Positions 26,887 through 37,131 of a DNA stretch of 64,000 nucleotides are shown here, piece by piece. The position numbers and the translations under genes are program-made. The notes under the pieces were generated by a model. It ran no database searches. It was not told the origin of the DNA and saw only the letters and a program-made list of their open reading frames with translations. Each line of letters begins with the position of its first letter. Positions within the stretch are counted from its first letter, which is position 1. The DNA is from Caecibacteroides pullorum (lineage in GTDB: Bacteria; Bacteroidota; Bacteroidia; Bacteroidales; Bacteroidaceae), in the NCBI RefSeq assembly GCF_019239235.1, contig NZ_JAAZTS010000009.1, forward strand, positions 1-64,000. Direction: 5' to 3'.

Positions 26887-26917
26887 TTTGTATTTCTCTC
26901 GGTTTATACTACCTTTG
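26887..26917 (+). promoter_or_regulatory. tilS promoter, leaderless start likely
   Basis: TTTG (26887-26890), 19-bp spacer, TACCTTTG (26910-26917), then only 5 bases before the tilS ATG (26923). The expected start of transcription is within a few bases of the ATG, so the mRNA has almost no leader. Confidence 0.6.
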
Positions 26918-26922
26918 CAGGT

Positions 26923-28200
26923 ATGGAAAAGAAGAAAGTCGCCCAATACATTGCCCAAGAACGTCTGCTGAAAGCAGGCGGCAAAGTCATCGTGGCCCTG
27001 AGCGGCGGTGCCGACTCCGTGGCCCTCCTGCTCCTGCTGACGGAGCTGGGTTATGCATGCGAAGCGGCGCATTGCAACTTCCACCTGCGCGGAGAGGAGT
27101 CCGAACGCGACGAGCAGTTCGTCCGCCGCCTGTGCGAGGAGCGGCACGTCGCCCTGCACGTTGTCCACTTCGACACCACGCAACACGCCACCAACCGGCA
27201 CATCTCCATCGAAATGGCCGCACGCGAGCTGCGTTACCAATGGTTCGAGACCCTCCGTCAAGAGCTAGGCGCCGAAGCCGTAGCCGTGGCCCATCATGCC
27301 GACGACAGCGTGGAGACCTTCCTCCTCAACCTGATGCGGGGCACGGGCATCAACGGCTTGCGAGGTATCCGCCCACGCAACGGCCACATCGTCCGCCCCC
27401 TACTCTGCCTCACGCGCGATGACCTCCTGCACTACCTCGACCGCCAAGGCCAGTCGTACGTCACCGACAGCACCAACCTGCAGGACGAATACACGCGCAA
27501 CAAGATACGCCTGAACCTCCTGCCCCTGATGCAGGAAATCAACCCGTCCGTCCGACGTAGCATCCTCCGCACAGCTGCCCATCTGGACGAAGCCGCCACC
27601 TTATATAATATAGGTATAGCCGAAGCCAGGGAAAGGGTGCTCTGCCCCGAAGGCATCTGCATAGCCGCCTTGCTCAAGGAAGCAGAGCCGCAGGCGCTGC
27701 TCCATGAAATCCTCCACCCGCTGGGCTTCAACGAAGCACAGACGGACGACATCTTCCGCTCGCTCGACGGGCAGGCAGGCAAGGCCTTCGAATCGGAAGG
27801 CTGGCTGGTGGTAAAGGACCGCGACCTGCTGCTGATGCAAGACAAGCAAACCATGAACCGCCCGCCCCGACTGGAAATGACGGAAGTGGAGCTGACGCCC
27901 GACTTCATCATCCCCCGCGACCGGCTGACCGCCTGTTTCGACACCTCCAAACTGCACCACACACTGACCCTGCGCCTGTGGCAGACGGGCGACACGTTCG
28001 TGCCCTTCGGCATGAAGGGGCGCAAAAAAGTAAGCGATTATCTGACCGACCGCAAATTCTCCCTCCTGCAAAAACAACGCCAATGGGTGTTGTGTTGCGG
28101 CGAAGACATCGCCTGGCTGGTGGGCGAACGGACAGACAACCGCTTTCGAGTGGACAAACACACACGTAAAGTGACGATCGTCCGTATGATCAAAGAATGA
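26923..28200 (+). CDS. tilS: tRNA(Ile)-lysidine synthetase
   Basis: 425 residues from [16 protein letters not shown]. The frame opens 16 codons earlier but that part lies inside the promoter. ATP PPase loop [15 protein letters not shown] near the N-terminus; the second motif HNFHLRG-like ([12 protein letters not shown]) and [21 protein letters not shown] are typical of TilS. C-terminal TilS domains end [14 protein letters not shown]. Converts C34 to lysidine in tRNA-Ile(CAU), essential for AUA decoding. Overlaps the convergent ferredoxin-like gene by 11 bases at the 3' end. Confidence 0.93.
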   Translation: MEKKKVAQYIAQERLLKAGGKVIVALSGGADSVALLLLLTELGYACEAAHCNFHLRGEESERDEQFVRRLCEERHVALHVVHFDTTQHATNRHISIEMAARELRYQWFETLRQELGAEAVAVAHHADDSVETFLLNLMRGTGINGLRGIRPRNGHIVRPLLCLTRDDLLHYLDRQGQSYVTDSTNLQDEYTRNKIRLNLLPLMQEINPSVRRSILRTAAHLDEAATLYNIGIAEARERVLCPEGICIAALLKEAEPQALLHEILHPLGFNEAQTDDIFRSLDGQAGKAFESEGWLVVKDRDLLLMQDKQTMNRPPRLEMTEVELTPDFIIPRDRLTACFDTSKLHHTLTLRLWQTGDTFVPFGMKGRKKVSDYLTDRKFSLLQKQRQWVLCCGEDIAWLVGERTDNRFRVDKHTRKVTIVRMIKE

Positions 28201-29023
28201 TTCGGTTCTCCTTCGGGCGCTGGAAGCAATCATGCAACAAAGCGGCGAAGGGTGTATCGAACGTACGTGCCTTCTGAGGGCATCCCTTCACGCAAGCGCA
28301 GCAACGGATGCATTTCTCAACATTCGTCACGCACTCCTCCCCTTTCACAATGGCGCCTGCAGGACAACGCTTCACGCACAAGCCGCAATGTGTACAGAGG
28401 TTCTCGTCCACTTGAGGCGTGCGAGGCATGGGCACACCACTCTTGCGCAACTTTATCACCCGACGCAGAAAACGGAATAGAGGAAAGAAAGGTTGCTTCG
28501 GCCGCTGAATATTCTGCACATCCACTCCATACAGATGCTCTGCATCGGCGGCATTCGCAAGTTTAATACGCACCTTGGCACCAAACTCTTCGGCAAACTT
28601 CAGGTCGTCGTCATCGGGACGGCCGGCCGCAATGGGATAACGGTCGCTACTGTACGAATGCTCACCTACAAACGTTCCGCCGGCAATCACTTTGAAATCT
28701 AAGCCGCTAACAAAAGCGTCCAACTCCACCAAAGCCTTCTCGTAGGCACGGTTACCATAAACCACAACTATCACGGCTGGCGTACCGTCGGCGCAAAGGT
28801 CTTTCATCCGATCCAAAGCCAGAGGAGCCACATGGCCGCCATATACAGGTACCGTTATCACCGCCAGAGCGTCAGAGCCAAACTCCTTTTTCTCAGGCGC
28901 CTGTAAGGTCATATCTACAAAAGAAACGTCGGCAATACCCATGCCGCGAACAATCGCCTCTCCTATTTGTTTAGATGTATGAGTAGGCGAAAAAGTAATC
29001 AGATTTATTTCAGTAATAGTCAT
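28190..29023 (-). CDS. EFR1-type flavodoxin/ferredoxin fusion protein
   Basis: About 277 residues from [21 protein letters not shown]; a TTG codon upstream would lie within the promoter (-7 box TATCTTTG, minus, 29045-29052). N-terminal flavodoxin-like domain with phosphate-binding FSPTHTSKQ loop and [13 protein letters not shown]-terminal two [4Fe-4S] sites [12 protein letters not shown] and [12 protein letters not shown]. Probably a cytosolic electron carrier or reductase. Its last 11 bases overlap the convergent tilS 3' end. Confidence 0.85.
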   Translation of the reverse strand: MTITEINLITFSPTHTSKQIGEAIVRGMGIADVSFVDMTLQAPEKKEFGSDALAVITVPVYGGHVAPLALDRMKDLCADGTPAVIVVVYGNRAYEKALVELDAFVSGLDFKVIAGGTFVGEHSYSSDRYPIAAGRPDDDDLKFAEEFGAKVRIKLANAADAEHLYGVDVQNIQRPKQPFFPLFRFLRRVIKLRKSGVPMPRTPQVDENLCTHCGLCVKRCPAGAIVKGEECVTNVEKCIRCCACVKGCPQKARTFDTPFAALLHDCFQRPKENRIIL

Positions 29024-29107
29024 AACTAAACGTTTATCACGAAACAAAGATAGGATATTCTATTCAAAAAAACAGGCTGATTGTATATGAAACCCAAAAT
29101 AATTTTC

Positions 29108-29257
29108 TATCTTTGCGCCGTCAAAAAGACATCAATAGACTAAAAATAATCCCTATTTAAATAATAGATTTCAAAAAGGTGGTTCAGCTTAATTGTCGGC
29201 AACGGCTGCTTTAAGTAAGCTACCCCCTCCTATACAATATAATTCATACACGTATAT
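29108..29257 (+). promoter_or_regulatory. rho promoter and ~140-base leader
   Basis: TATCTTTG (29108-29115) followed by ~140 bases to the ATG. The leader holds an AGCTTA/TAAGT-AGCT partly paired segment (29183-29226). A long leader could allow Rho to control its own transcription, as in E. coli; not shown here. Confidence 0.5.
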
Positions 29258-31270
29258 ATGTACAATATTATTCAACTGAACGACAAAAGTTTGTCGGAAC
29301 TTCAAAGTATTGCGCAGGAATTAGGTATCAAGAAGACCGAATCACTCAAAAAAGAAGAGTTGGTCTACAAGATTCTTGATGAACAAGCCATTGTAGGCGC
29401 AACTAAAAAAGTTGCTGCTGACAAACAAAAAGAAGAGCGTAAAAATGAACGCCAGAAAAGATCACGCGTCACTGTCAAGAAGGACAACGTGGATAAAGTA
29501 TTCTCGGCAGACAAAAACGGAGAGCTAAGCAAGCCCAATCCGAACGAAGCTCCTACCATTGAAAAAACGGCTGTAGTTCCTGCCCAACCGACCGTAGAAA
29601 GCACAAACGAGACGGAAGAAACTACCGAATCGACCAAACGCAAACCCGGACGTCCTCGCAAGACTAAGGCAGAAGGAAAAAAGACAGCAGAAAAAGCTGA
29701 GAAAAAAGAAAAAGAAACCGTTGCTGAACCATCAGTAAACAAAGAAGAAGAAACTCCCAAAGCAGTAGTGGCAGAAGAGGAAAAAACGGCTAAAACTGAA
29801 GTAACAGAACCTAAAGAAGAGATGCCACTCCCAGTCAATGCCGACAACGACTTCATCCCCATTGAAGATCTCCCGACTGAAAAAATAGAACTGCCTTCCG
29901 AACTGATCGGCAAATTCGAAGCAACTCGTGTAGAGCCACCTGTACAGGCACCAGCTCCACAAAAACAATCGCAGCAACGTCAACGCATCCGTCGTGACAA
30001 CAATGCTGAGAACAAGAATAACAACAACAATCAGCAACAGCGCCCTGCCGCTCAACCTCAACAACGAGCCATCCAGCCCTATAATGCAGAGAATGCCCCG
30101 CAGCCTCAGCCGGAGCGCAAACAGCCGGAGCGTGAAAAAGCATACGACTTCGACGATATCCTCGGCGGTACTGGCGTATTAGAAATCATGCCCGACGGCT
30201 ACGGTTTCCTCCGTTCGTCTGACTACAACTACCTCTCTTCACCCGACGACATCTACGTATCGCAGTCGCAAATCAAGCTCTTCGGCTTGAAAACAGGCGA
30301 CGTAGTAGACGGTGTCATCCGTCCGCCGAAAGAAGGAGAAAAATATTTCCCGCTGGTAAAAGTTTCTAAGATCAATGGCCGCGACCCGGCCTTCATACGT
30401 GACCGTGTTCCTTTTGAACACCTAACGCCGCTCTTCCCCGATGAAAAGTTCAAGCTTTGCAAAGGCGGATACAGCGACTCGCTCTCGGCTCGCGTAGTAG
30501 ATCTCTTCGCCCCCATCGGCAAGGGACAGCGCGCCCTTATCGTAGCACAGCCCAAGACAGGTAAGACCATCCTGATGAAGGACATCGCCAACGCCATCGC
30601 AGCCAACCACCCCGAGGTATACATGATTATGCTGCTCATCGACGAGCGTCCTGAGGAAGTGACCGACATGGCCCGCACCGTCAACGCTGAAGTCATCGCC
30701 TCAACCTTCGACGAACCGGCCGAACGCCACGTGAAAATTGCCGGCATTGTGCTGGAAAAAGCCAAGCGCATGGTAGAATGCGGCCACGATGTAGTCATCT
30801 TCCTCGACTCCATCACCCGTCTGGCCCGCGCCTACAACACCGTTTCGCCCGCATCAGGCAAGGTACTGTCAGGTGGTGTAGATGCCAACGCACTGCACAA
30901 GCCCAAACGCTTCTTCGGTGCCGCCCGTAACATCGAAGGTGGCGGTTCACTCACCATTCTGGCTACGGCCTTGATTGATACAGGCTCCAAGATGGACGAA
31001 GTGATCTTCGAGGAATTCAAGGGTACGGGCAACATGGAGCTCCAGCTCGACCGCAACCTAGCCAACAAGCGTATCTTCCCCGCCGTCAACATCGTTGCTT
31101 CGAGCACACGCCGCGACGACCTGTTGCAAGACAAGCAAACACTCGACCGCATGTGGATTCTGCGTAAGTACCTGGCCGACATGAATGCCCTCGAAGCCAT
31201 GGATTTCGTGAAGGACCGTCTGGAAAAGACCAAAGACAACGACGAGTTCCTCATGAGCATGAACAGCTGA
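29258..31270 (+). CDS. rho: Transcription termination factor Rho with large disordered insert
   Basis: 670 residues, against ~420 in E. coli. N-terminal Rho_N (residues 1-50: [13 protein letters not shown]), then ~245 residues of charged and Gln/Asn-rich low-complexity sequence (about 51-295, including KRKPGRPRK at 127-135, an AT-hook-like patch, and NNNNQQQRP), the RNA-binding cold-shock-like domain (about 305-375), and the RecA-type ATPase with Walker [10 protein letters not shown] (432-440) and [13 protein letters not shown]. Hexameric RNA helicase that ends transcription. The B. thetaiotaomicron Rho insert is reported to drive phase separation; the insert here has the same kind of composition. 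Confidence 0.97.
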   Translation: MYNIIQLNDKSLSELQSIAQELGIKKTESLKKEELVYKILDEQAIVGATKKVAADKQKEERKNERQKRSRVTVKKDNVDKVFSADKNGELSKPNPNEAPTIEKTAVVPAQPTVESTNETEETTESTKRKPGRPRKTKAEGKKTAEKAEKKEKETVAEPSVNKEEETPKAVVAEEEKTAKTEVTEPKEEMPLPVNADNDFIPIEDLPTEKIELPSELIGKFEATRVEPPVQAPAPQKQSQQRQRIRRDNNAENKNNNNNQQQRPAAQPQQRAIQPYNAENAPQPQPERKQPEREKAYDFDDILGGTGVLEIMPDGYGFLRSSDYNYLSSPDDIYVSQSQIKLFGLKTGDVVDGVIRPPKEGEKYFPLVKVSKINGRDPAFIRDRVPFEHLTPLFPDEKFKLCKGGYSDSLSARVVDLFAPIGKGQRALIVAQPKTGKTILMKDIANAIAANHPEVYMIMLLIDERPEEVTDMARTVNAEVIASTFDEPAERHVKIAGIVLEKAKRMVECGHDVVIFLDSITRLARAYNTVSPASGKVLSGGVDANALHKPKRFFGAARNIEGGGSLTILATALIDTGSKMDEVIFEEFKGTGNMELQLDRNLANKRIFPAVNIVASSTRRDDLLQDKQTLDRMWILRKYLADMNALEAMDFVKDRLEKTKDNDEFLMSMNS

Positions 31271-31317
31271 GAATAATGAACCCTTTACAATGAACTATTG
31301 ATAATTGATAATACCTT

Positions 31318-32643
31318 ATGTTCGATAACTTAAGCGAACGGCTCGAACGGTCGTTCAAGATATTGAAAGGTGAAGGCAAAATCACCGAAATCAACGTAGC
31401 CGAAACCCTGAAAGACGTACGCAAAGCCCTGCTGGATGCCGACGTCAACTACAAGGTGGCCAAAAACTTTACCGACACCGTCAAGGCAAAAGCCATGGGA
31501 CAAAACGTGCTCACTGCCGTTAAACCCAGTCAATTGATGGTGAAAATTGTCCACGATGAGCTGACCCAATTGATGGGTGGAGAAACCTCCGAAATCGACT
31601 TGAGCGGCAAACCGACAGTCATCCTGATGTCAGGTCTGCAAGGTTCGGGTAAGACAACCTTCTCCGGCAAACTTGCCCGCATGCTCAAGACGAAGAAGAA
31701 CCGCAAGCCGTTGCTTGTTGCCTGCGACGTCTACCGCCCTGCCGCCATCGAACAGCTGCGCGTATTGGCCGAACAAATCGAAGTACCCATGTACTGTGAA
31801 TTGGACAGCAAGAACCCTGTAAAGATTGCGCAAAACGCCATTCAGGAAGCCAAGGCCAAAGGTTACGACCTGGTCATTGTCGATACTGCCGGTCGTCTGG
31901 CCGTAGACGAGGAGATGATGAACGAAATCGCAGCTATCAAACAGGCCATCAATCCCAACGAGATCCTCTTCGTGGTCGATTCCATGACCGGTCAGGATGC
32001 TGTGAACACGGCCAAGGAATTCAATGACCGTCTGGACTTCAACGGCGTAGTACTGACCAAGCTCGACGGTGATACCCGTGGGGGTGCAGCCCTCTCCATC
32101 CGTTCGGTGGTGAACAAGCCTATCAAGTTCGTGGGTACTGGCGAGAAGCTCGATGCCATCGACCAATTCCACCCCAGCCGTATGGCCGACCGTATCTTGG
32201 GTATGGGTGATATCGTCTCACTGGTAGAACGTGCACAGGAACAGTATGATGAAGAAGAGGCCAAACGCCTTCAGAAGAAAATTCAGAAAAACCAGTTCGA
32301 CTTCAATGACTTCATGAGCCAGATCCAGCAAATCAAGAAGATGGGAAATTTGAAGGAACTAGCCTCCATGATACCGGGTGTAGGTAAGGCCATCAAGGAC
32401 ATCGACATCGACGATAATGCCTTCAAGAGTATCGAAGCCATCATCAACTCCATGACGCCGAAAGAGCGCACCAACCCCGAAATCCTGAACGGCTCACGCC
32501 GCCAGCGCATCGCAAAAGGTAGCGGCACAAACATCCAGGAGGTGAACCGTCTGCTGAAACAGTTTGACCAGACTCGCAAGATGATGAAGATGGTAACTGG
32601 CAGCAAGATGGGCAAAATGATGATGCCGAAGTTGAAAAAATGA
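31318..32643 (+). CDS. ffh: Signal recognition particle protein Ffh
   Basis: 441 residues. N domain (1-85), GTPase domain with GLQGSGKTTFSGKLA (G1), DVYRPAAIEQL, DTAGRLAVDEEMM (G3), TKLDGDTRGGAAL (G4), and a Met-rich M domain at the C-terminus (MGNLKELASM, MMKMVTGSKMGKMMMPKLKK) that holds signal sequences and SRP RNA. Targets membrane proteins co-translationally. 47 bases after rho; possibly co-transcribed. The SRP RNA gene was not seen in the window. Confidence 0.97.
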   Translation: MFDNLSERLERSFKILKGEGKITEINVAETLKDVRKALLDADVNYKVAKNFTDTVKAKAMGQNVLTAVKPSQLMVKIVHDELTQLMGGETSEIDLSGKPTVILMSGLQGSGKTTFSGKLARMLKTKKNRKPLLVACDVYRPAAIEQLRVLAEQIEVPMYCELDSKNPVKIAQNAIQEAKAKGYDLVIVDTAGRLAVDEEMMNEIAAIKQAINPNEILFVVDSMTGQDAVNTAKEFNDRLDFNGVVLTKLDGDTRGGAALSIRSVVNKPIKFVGTGEKLDAIDQFHPSRMADRILGMGDIVSLVERAQEQYDEEEAKRLQKKIQKNQFDFNDFMSQIQQIKKMGNLKELASMIPGVGKAIKDIDIDDNAFKSIEAIINSMTPKERTNPEILNGSRRQRIAKGSGTNIQEVNRLLKQFDQTRKMMKMVTGSKMGKMMMPKLKK

Positions 32644-32679
32644 TAAATACGCTTCATAGCGTTCCACCACTGTAAAAGC

Positions 32680-32745
32680 ACGGAGGTTACAAACTAAAAA
32701 CAGGAAACAAATTCTTGTTGGTTTTGTAGTCTCCGTTCCTTTTTG
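32680..32745 (+). terminator. Terminator between ffh and folD
   Basis: CGGAG (32681-32685) and TACAAA pair with TTTGTA and CTCCG (32731-32735) around an inner AAACAA/TTGTT pairing, followed by TTCCTTTTT. Confidence 0.65.
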
Positions 32746-32834
32746 TATCACATCGTTTCTCACGAACCTTGGTTTATTCACCAAAATCCGCTATTTTTGC
32801 GATACTTATATATCCATCATTAAAACACAAAAAA

Positions 32835-33719
32835 ATGACCTTAATAGACGGAAAAGCAATTTCAGAACAAGTGAAGCAGGAGATTGCCGCCGAAGTGGCG
32901 GAAATCGTGGCCCACGGAGGCAAACGCCCCCATCTGGCCGCTATCCTGGTGGGACACGATGGCGGTAGCGAAACATATGTAGCTGCTAAAGTAAAAGCCT
33001 GCGAAGTATGCGGTTTCAAATCAAGTCTCATCCGCTACGAAGCCGACGTGACCGAAGAAGAACTGCTGGCCAAGGTACGCGAACTGAACAACGATCCCGA
33101 CGTGGACGGCTTCATCGTGCAGCTCCCCCTGCCCAAGCACATCTCCGAACAGAAAGTAATCGAAACTATTGACTACCGTAAGGACGTGGACGGTTTCCAC
33201 CCCATCAATGTGGGACGTCTCTCCATTGGCCTGCCCTGCTACGTGTCGGCCACGCCAAACGGCATCCTCGAACTGCTGAAGCGCTACAACATCGACACAA
33301 AAGGCAAGAAATGTGTCATCCTGGGTCGTAGCAACATCGTGGGTAAACCGATGGCCATGCTGATGATGCAAAAGGCCTATCCGGGTGACGCTACCGTCAC
33401 CGTATGCCACAGCCGCAGTCGTGACCTGGTGAAGGAATGCCAGGAAGCCGATATCATCATAGCCGCCATGGGCCAGCCCAACTTCGTGAAGGCTGAGATG
33501 GTAAAGGAAGGTGCTGTCGTGATTGATGTAGGTACCACCCGCGTACCCGATGCCACTAAAAAATCGGGCTTCAAACTAACGGGCGACGTAAAGTTCGACG
33601 AAGTGGCCCCCAAATGCTCATTCATCACCCCCGTGCCGGGCGGCGTAGGCCCTATGACTATCGTCTCGCTGATGAAAAATACTTTGCTGGCAGGCAAAAA
33701 AGCCGTTTACAACGACTAA
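32835..33719 (+). CDS. folD: Methylenetetrahydrofolate dehydrogenase/cyclohydrolase
   Basis: 294 residues from [15 protein letters not shown]; earlier in-frame ATG at 32769 precedes the -7 box TATTTTTG (32792-32799) and is excluded. Interconverts 5,10-methylene-, methenyl- and 10-formyl-THF. Landmarks: [14 protein letters not shown] (catalytic Lys region), [30 protein letters not shown] (NADP loop), and the C-terminal [19 protein letters not shown]. Followed after 25 bases by the CapA-like gene. Confidence 0.97.
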   Translation: MTLIDGKAISEQVKQEIAAEVAEIVAHGGKRPHLAAILVGHDGGSETYVAAKVKACEVCGFKSSLIRYEADVTEEELLAKVRELNNDPDVDGFIVQLPLPKHISEQKVIETIDYRKDVDGFHPINVGRLSIGLPCYVSATPNGILELLKRYNIDTKGKKCVILGRSNIVGKPMAMLMMQKAYPGDATVTVCHSRSRDLVKECQEADIIIAAMGQPNFVKAEMVKEGAVVIDVGTTRVPDATKKSGFKLTGDVKFDEVAPKCSFITPVPGGVGPMTIVSLMKNTLLAGKKAVYND

Positions 33720-33744
33720 AAACACCTCCCAACTCTGAAAGGCA

Positions 33745-34836
33745 ATGAAGACGTGGGCGCTCCTTACCTTATTCCTTTATAGCGTAACCCTCTCCGCACA
33801 GGAGCGGATTACGCTATTATTTGTAGGCGACCTGATGCAGCACCAAGCACAAATTGACGCTGCCCGTACCCCACAAGGAACCTACGACTACTCGTCTTGT
33901 TTTTCCCTTGTCAAGCCACAAATACAGGCAGCCGATATCGCCATTGGCAATCTGGAAGTAACGCTAGGCGGGCAACCCTATCAGGGATATCCTGCCTTCA
34001 GCGCTCCCGATGAATACCTCTACGCCATCCGCGACGCCGGTTTCGACATCCTACTCACCGCCAACAACCATTGTCTGGATCGCGGGCAGAAAGGACTGGA
34101 ACGTACACTCCACCAGCTCGACTCCCTTCAGATTCTCTCGGCCGGAACCTACCGCGATTCCACCGACCGCCACCACCGCTATCCACTACTCCTACAAAAG
34201 AACGGCTTTCGCATCGCCCTACTTAACTACACCTACGGCACCAACGGCCTGCGCCCCAAAGCCCCCAACCAAGTAAACTACCTGGATCGCCGCCAGATGC
34301 TGAAAGACATCCACACCGCCCAAGCCTGGCGCCCCGACGTCCTCATCGCCTGCCTGCACTGGGGCAACGAATACCAGCAGCTGCCTAGCCATGAACAACA
34401 GGAGTGGGCCGACTGGTTGTTTGCCCAAGGTGTGGACCACATCATCGGTAGTCATCCGCACGTGGTGCAACCCATGGAAGTGCGCACAGACAGCCTCAGC
34501 GGCGACCGTCATCTGCTGGTCTACTCACTGGGGAACTACCTCTCCAACATGAGCGCTCGCCACACCGACGGCGGTGCCGTCGTCAGCTTGACCTTGGAGA
34601 AAACTCCTCCGACTGCGGTCACCGTTCCACGCATCCGGTTGGCTTCCTGCAGTTACGACCTTGTATGGACGGGGCGCCCCACGCTGACCGGAAAAAAGAA
34701 TTTCATTCTCTACCCCGTCACGACTCCGACAGACAGCCTGTCTGCAGCGGCCCGTAACCGTCTGAAAATCTTCACAGAAAGCACCCGCAAGCTGTTCTCC
34801 AAATATAACAAAGGAATCGGCGAACAAACAAAATGA
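33745..34836 (+). CDS. CapA-family metallophosphatase-like protein
   Basis: 363 residues with an N-terminal signal sequence (YSVTLSAQ). CapA/PgsA fold: FVGDLMQHQAQ, LTANNHCLDRGQKGLERTL, HWGNEYQQLPSHEQQEW, GSHPHVVQPMEV. These match the calcineurin-like fold linked to poly-gamma-glutamate capsule synthesis, but no pgsB/C partners are near, so capsule function is uncertain. Exported. 25 bases after folD. Confidence 0.87.
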   Translation: MKTWALLTLFLYSVTLSAQERITLLFVGDLMQHQAQIDAARTPQGTYDYSSCFSLVKPQIQAADIAIGNLEVTLGGQPYQGYPAFSAPDEYLYAIRDAGFDILLTANNHCLDRGQKGLERTLHQLDSLQILSAGTYRDSTDRHHRYPLLLQKNGFRIALLNYTYGTNGLRPKAPNQVNYLDRRQMLKDIHTAQAWRPDVLIACLHWGNEYQQLPSHEQQEWADWLFAQGVDHIIGSHPHVVQPMEVRTDSLSGDRHLLVYSLGNYLSNMSARHTDGGAVVSLTLEKTPPTAVTVPRIRLASCSYDLVWTGRPTLTGKKNFILYPVTTPTDSLSAAARNRLKIFTESTRKLFSKYNKGIGEQTK

Positions 34837-34926
34837 TGCAGAAAAACAAAAAATATTTCCCGAAAGCTTTGCCAGTTCAAATATAATCCATATCTTTGCA
34901 CCGCATTTAGGAAATGCACTAACATG

Positions 34927-35000
34927 GTGGCTGTAGTTCAGTTGGTTAGAGCGTCAGATTGTGGTTCTGAATGTCGTGGGTTCGAGTCCCATCTGCCACC
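34927..35000 (+). tRNA. tRNA-His (GTG)
   Basis: 74 nt. Anticodon loop TTGTGGT (anticodon GTG), T-arm TGGGTTCGAGTCCCA. An extra G at 34926 could be the encoded G-1 pairing with C73 at 35000. Position 6:67 is a T-T mismatch in an otherwise paired acceptor stem. CCA not encoded. Confidence 0.95.
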
Positions 35001-35009
35001 CACTAGTGG

Positions 35010-35045
35010 TAATCCTCATAAGCAAAAGCTTATGGGGATTTTCTT
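35010..35045 (+). terminator. Terminator of tRNA-His
   Basis: AATCCTCATAAGC and GCTTATGGGGATT pair around AAAA, followed by TTCTTTTT. Confidence 0.85.
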
Positions 35046-35069
35046 TTTATAAGCAGTTACAACATCCGC

Positions 35070-36245
35070 ATGAAACAGGAATTGAAAGAAAATGGCGGCC
35101 TTCCCGCCCATATCCTTTGGACACTCGCCATCGTGGCAGGCGTGTCTGTAGCCAACATCTACTACAACCAGCCCCTGCTCAACCTGATACGGCAGGAACT
35201 GGGCATCACGGAGTTCAGCGCCAACCTCATCGCCATGATCACGCAGGTGGGCTATGCGCTGGGACTGCTGTTCATCATCCCGCTGGGAGACCTCTATCCG
35301 CGTAAGAAAATCATTCTGGCCAATTTCACCCTGCTCATCTGCTCCATGCTGACGATGGCCGTCAGCAAGGACATCCATGTCATCTGGGCCGCGTCGCTGC
35401 TCACGGGTATAGGTTCCATGATTCCCCAAATCTTCGTGCCCATCGCCTCCGTCTTCTCTCGCCCTGAGAACAAGGGGCGCAACGTAGGCATCGTCATCTC
35501 GGGTCTGCTGACGGGCATCCTGGCCTCGCGCGTGGTCAGCGGCTACATCGGCGAACTGCTGGGCTGGCGCGAAATGTACTACATAGCTGCCGGCATGATG
35601 GTAGTATGTGCTGTGGTGGTGCTCAAGGTGCTGCCCGACATCCGCCCCACCTTCAGCGGACGGTACTCCGACCTGATGAAATCGCTCTTCCAGTTAGTAA
35701 GGGACTATCCCGAACTGCGCATTTACTCCATCCGCTCCGCACTGGCCTTCGGCTCCATGCTGGGCATGTGGTCGTGCCTGGCCTTCAAGATGGGCAGCGC
35801 ACCGTTCTATGCCGACAGCGACGTCATCGGCTTCCTGGGCTTGTGCGGCGTGGCCGGCGCCTTGACGGCTTCCTTCGTGGGCAGTTGGGTAAAGAAAGTG
35901 GGTGTACGCAACTTCAACTACATCGGATGCGGGCTCATCCTCCTGTCCTGGTGTTGCTTCTACTTCGGGCAAAACAGCTTTGCCGCCATTGTGGCAGGCA
36001 TCCTGCTAATAGATATCGGCATGCAGTGCATCCAGCTCAGCAACCAGACAAGCATCTTCCACCTCTGCCCTTCGGCCTCCAACCGCCTGAACACCATCTT
36101 CATGACCACCTACTTCATCGGCGGCTCGCTGGGTACCTTCCTGGCCGGCAGCTGTTGGGAGCTGTGGGGCTGGGGCGGCGTATCGGCCGTCGCCTCCCTA
36201 CTGACGCTGATTTCACTGGGCATCACGGTGGTGACACAAAAGTAA
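35070..36245 (+). CDS. MFS transporter
   Basis: 391 residues, twelve predicted membrane helices. Loop 2-3 motif PLGDLYPRKK (MFS signature GD(x)PR(K)K), and helix 4 region GSMIPQIFVPIASVFSRPENKGRNVGIV. Drug-resistance/sugar-efflux type of the DHA/YnfM-like group; substrate unknown. Cytoplasmic membrane. Shortly downstream of tRNA-His and its terminator. Confidence 0.88.
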   Translation: MKQELKENGGLPAHILWTLAIVAGVSVANIYYNQPLLNLIRQELGITEFSANLIAMITQVGYALGLLFIIPLGDLYPRKKIILANFTLLICSMLTMAVSKDIHVIWAASLLTGIGSMIPQIFVPIASVFSRPENKGRNVGIVISGLLTGILASRVVSGYIGELLGWREMYYIAAGMMVVCAVVVLKVLPDIRPTFSGRYSDLMKSLFQLVRDYPELRIYSIRSALAFGSMLGMWSCLAFKMGSAPFYADSDVIGFLGLCGVAGALTASFVGSWVKKVGVRNFNYIGCGLILLSWCCFYFGQNSFAAIVAGILLIDIGMQCIQLSNQTSIFHLCPSASNRLNTIFMTTYFIGGSLGTFLAGSCWELWGWGGVSAVASLLTLISLGITVVTQK

Positions 36246-36344
36246 AAAAGCAATGGAGCTGCATCAACAACATGATAGAATGGTTCGCATTCTCTCTTGT
36301 TATTGATACAGCCCCACAATTGTATAGAAGTCGGGCAAAGTTAA

Positions 36345-36545
36345 TCAATCACCTTCCTCCAGCTGGAAAACTGTTTCGACCGGCTGGCCGAAAACTTTTG
36401 CTATCTTGAGGGCCAACACCGTAGAAGGAACATACTTCTTGGTCTCGATGGCATTGATGGTCTGGCGGCTCACTCCTACCGCCTCGGCCAGTTGCTGCTG
36501 CGTCATCTGATGGATGGCGCGCTGCACGCGCAAAGTATTATTCAT
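36345..36545 (-). CDS. XRE-family HTH regulator
   Basis: 66 residues from MNNTLRVQRAIHQMTQQQLAEAV; the longer frame to 36590 overlaps the upstream gene in a different frame and is not used. Almost entirely a Cro/CI HTH: QQLAEAVGVSRQTINAIETKKYVPSTVLALKIAKVF. Its ATG overlaps the stop of the upstream membrane-protein gene by 8 bases, so both are made from one transcript. Pairs of small XRE regulator plus membrane protein are common and may act on their own promoter; not shown. Confidence 0.87.
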   Translation of the reverse strand: MNNTLRVQRAIHQMTQQQLAEAVGVSRQTINAIETKKYVPSTVLALKIAKVFGQPVETVFQLEEGD

Positions 36546-36957
36546 GATTCTCCTTTCTGAAACGCAAAAGTTTCCAATGAAAAATGACAAGAAACAAAAT
36601 CAATACGGTAAACATATTGACAGCCATAAAATTGAGATATGGCATTCCGTAAATGCAAAGTGTTACCACAATCAGAATCAGGTAGTTGCACACAATAGCC
36701 AACGTCCAAGCCTGCATGCGCAAATGAGCAATACATTCGTCCTCATCCTTCTCACACGAAAAGGAAGCCAGCAACAAGCAGACAGCAAGACCTACCACAA
36801 CAAGTTCATCAAAACAATCCTTCATCCCCATTTGGGATAAGAATGTATCCATCCAAGATCCATCAAGCAAGAGATAAAGACCTCCCAACACAAAAGGAAT
36901 ACCCAACCACAATCCTACTTTCTTGCAGGAGGGCGACAAAAGATAATCGGTTTTCAT
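36538..36957 (-). CDS. Small four-helix membrane protein
   Basis: 139 residues, about four hydrophobic segments (VGLWLGIPFVLGGLYLLL, DELVVVGLAVCLLLASF, WTLAIVCNYLILIVVTLCIY, FMAVNMFTVLILFLVIF), N-terminus MKTDYLLSPSCKKV. No known family recognised. Translationally coupled upstream of the XRE regulator. May be the regulator's sensing or target partner, by position only. Confidence 0.75.
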   Translation of the reverse strand: MKTDYLLSPSCKKVGLWLGIPFVLGGLYLLLDGSWMDTFLSQMGMKDCFDELVVVGLAVCLLLASFSCEKDEDECIAHLRMQAWTLAIVCNYLILIVVTLCIYGMPYLNFMAVNMFTVLILFLVIFHWKLLRFRKENHE

Positions 36958-37131
36958 ATCGTAATGGTTTTAAAGATTACGATGCAAATATAAAGTATAG
37001 AATACAAAATGACAAGCAAACCATACATAAAGTAACGCAAACTTAACTCAATATAACATTTCACACTCTATTAAAACCACTACATGCTACTATTTCAACC
37101 CCCAAAATGGGCATGACACACCCACTACCTC

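Larger units (their letters stand above)
26611..26922. promoter_or_regulatory. feoAB / tilS intergenic region
   Basis: 312 bases without a gene. Holds the feo -7 box (26643-26650), three 13-bp palindromes at a 22-bp period (26755-26811), and the tilS promoter (26887-26917). Transcription diverges from it. Confidence 0.6.
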
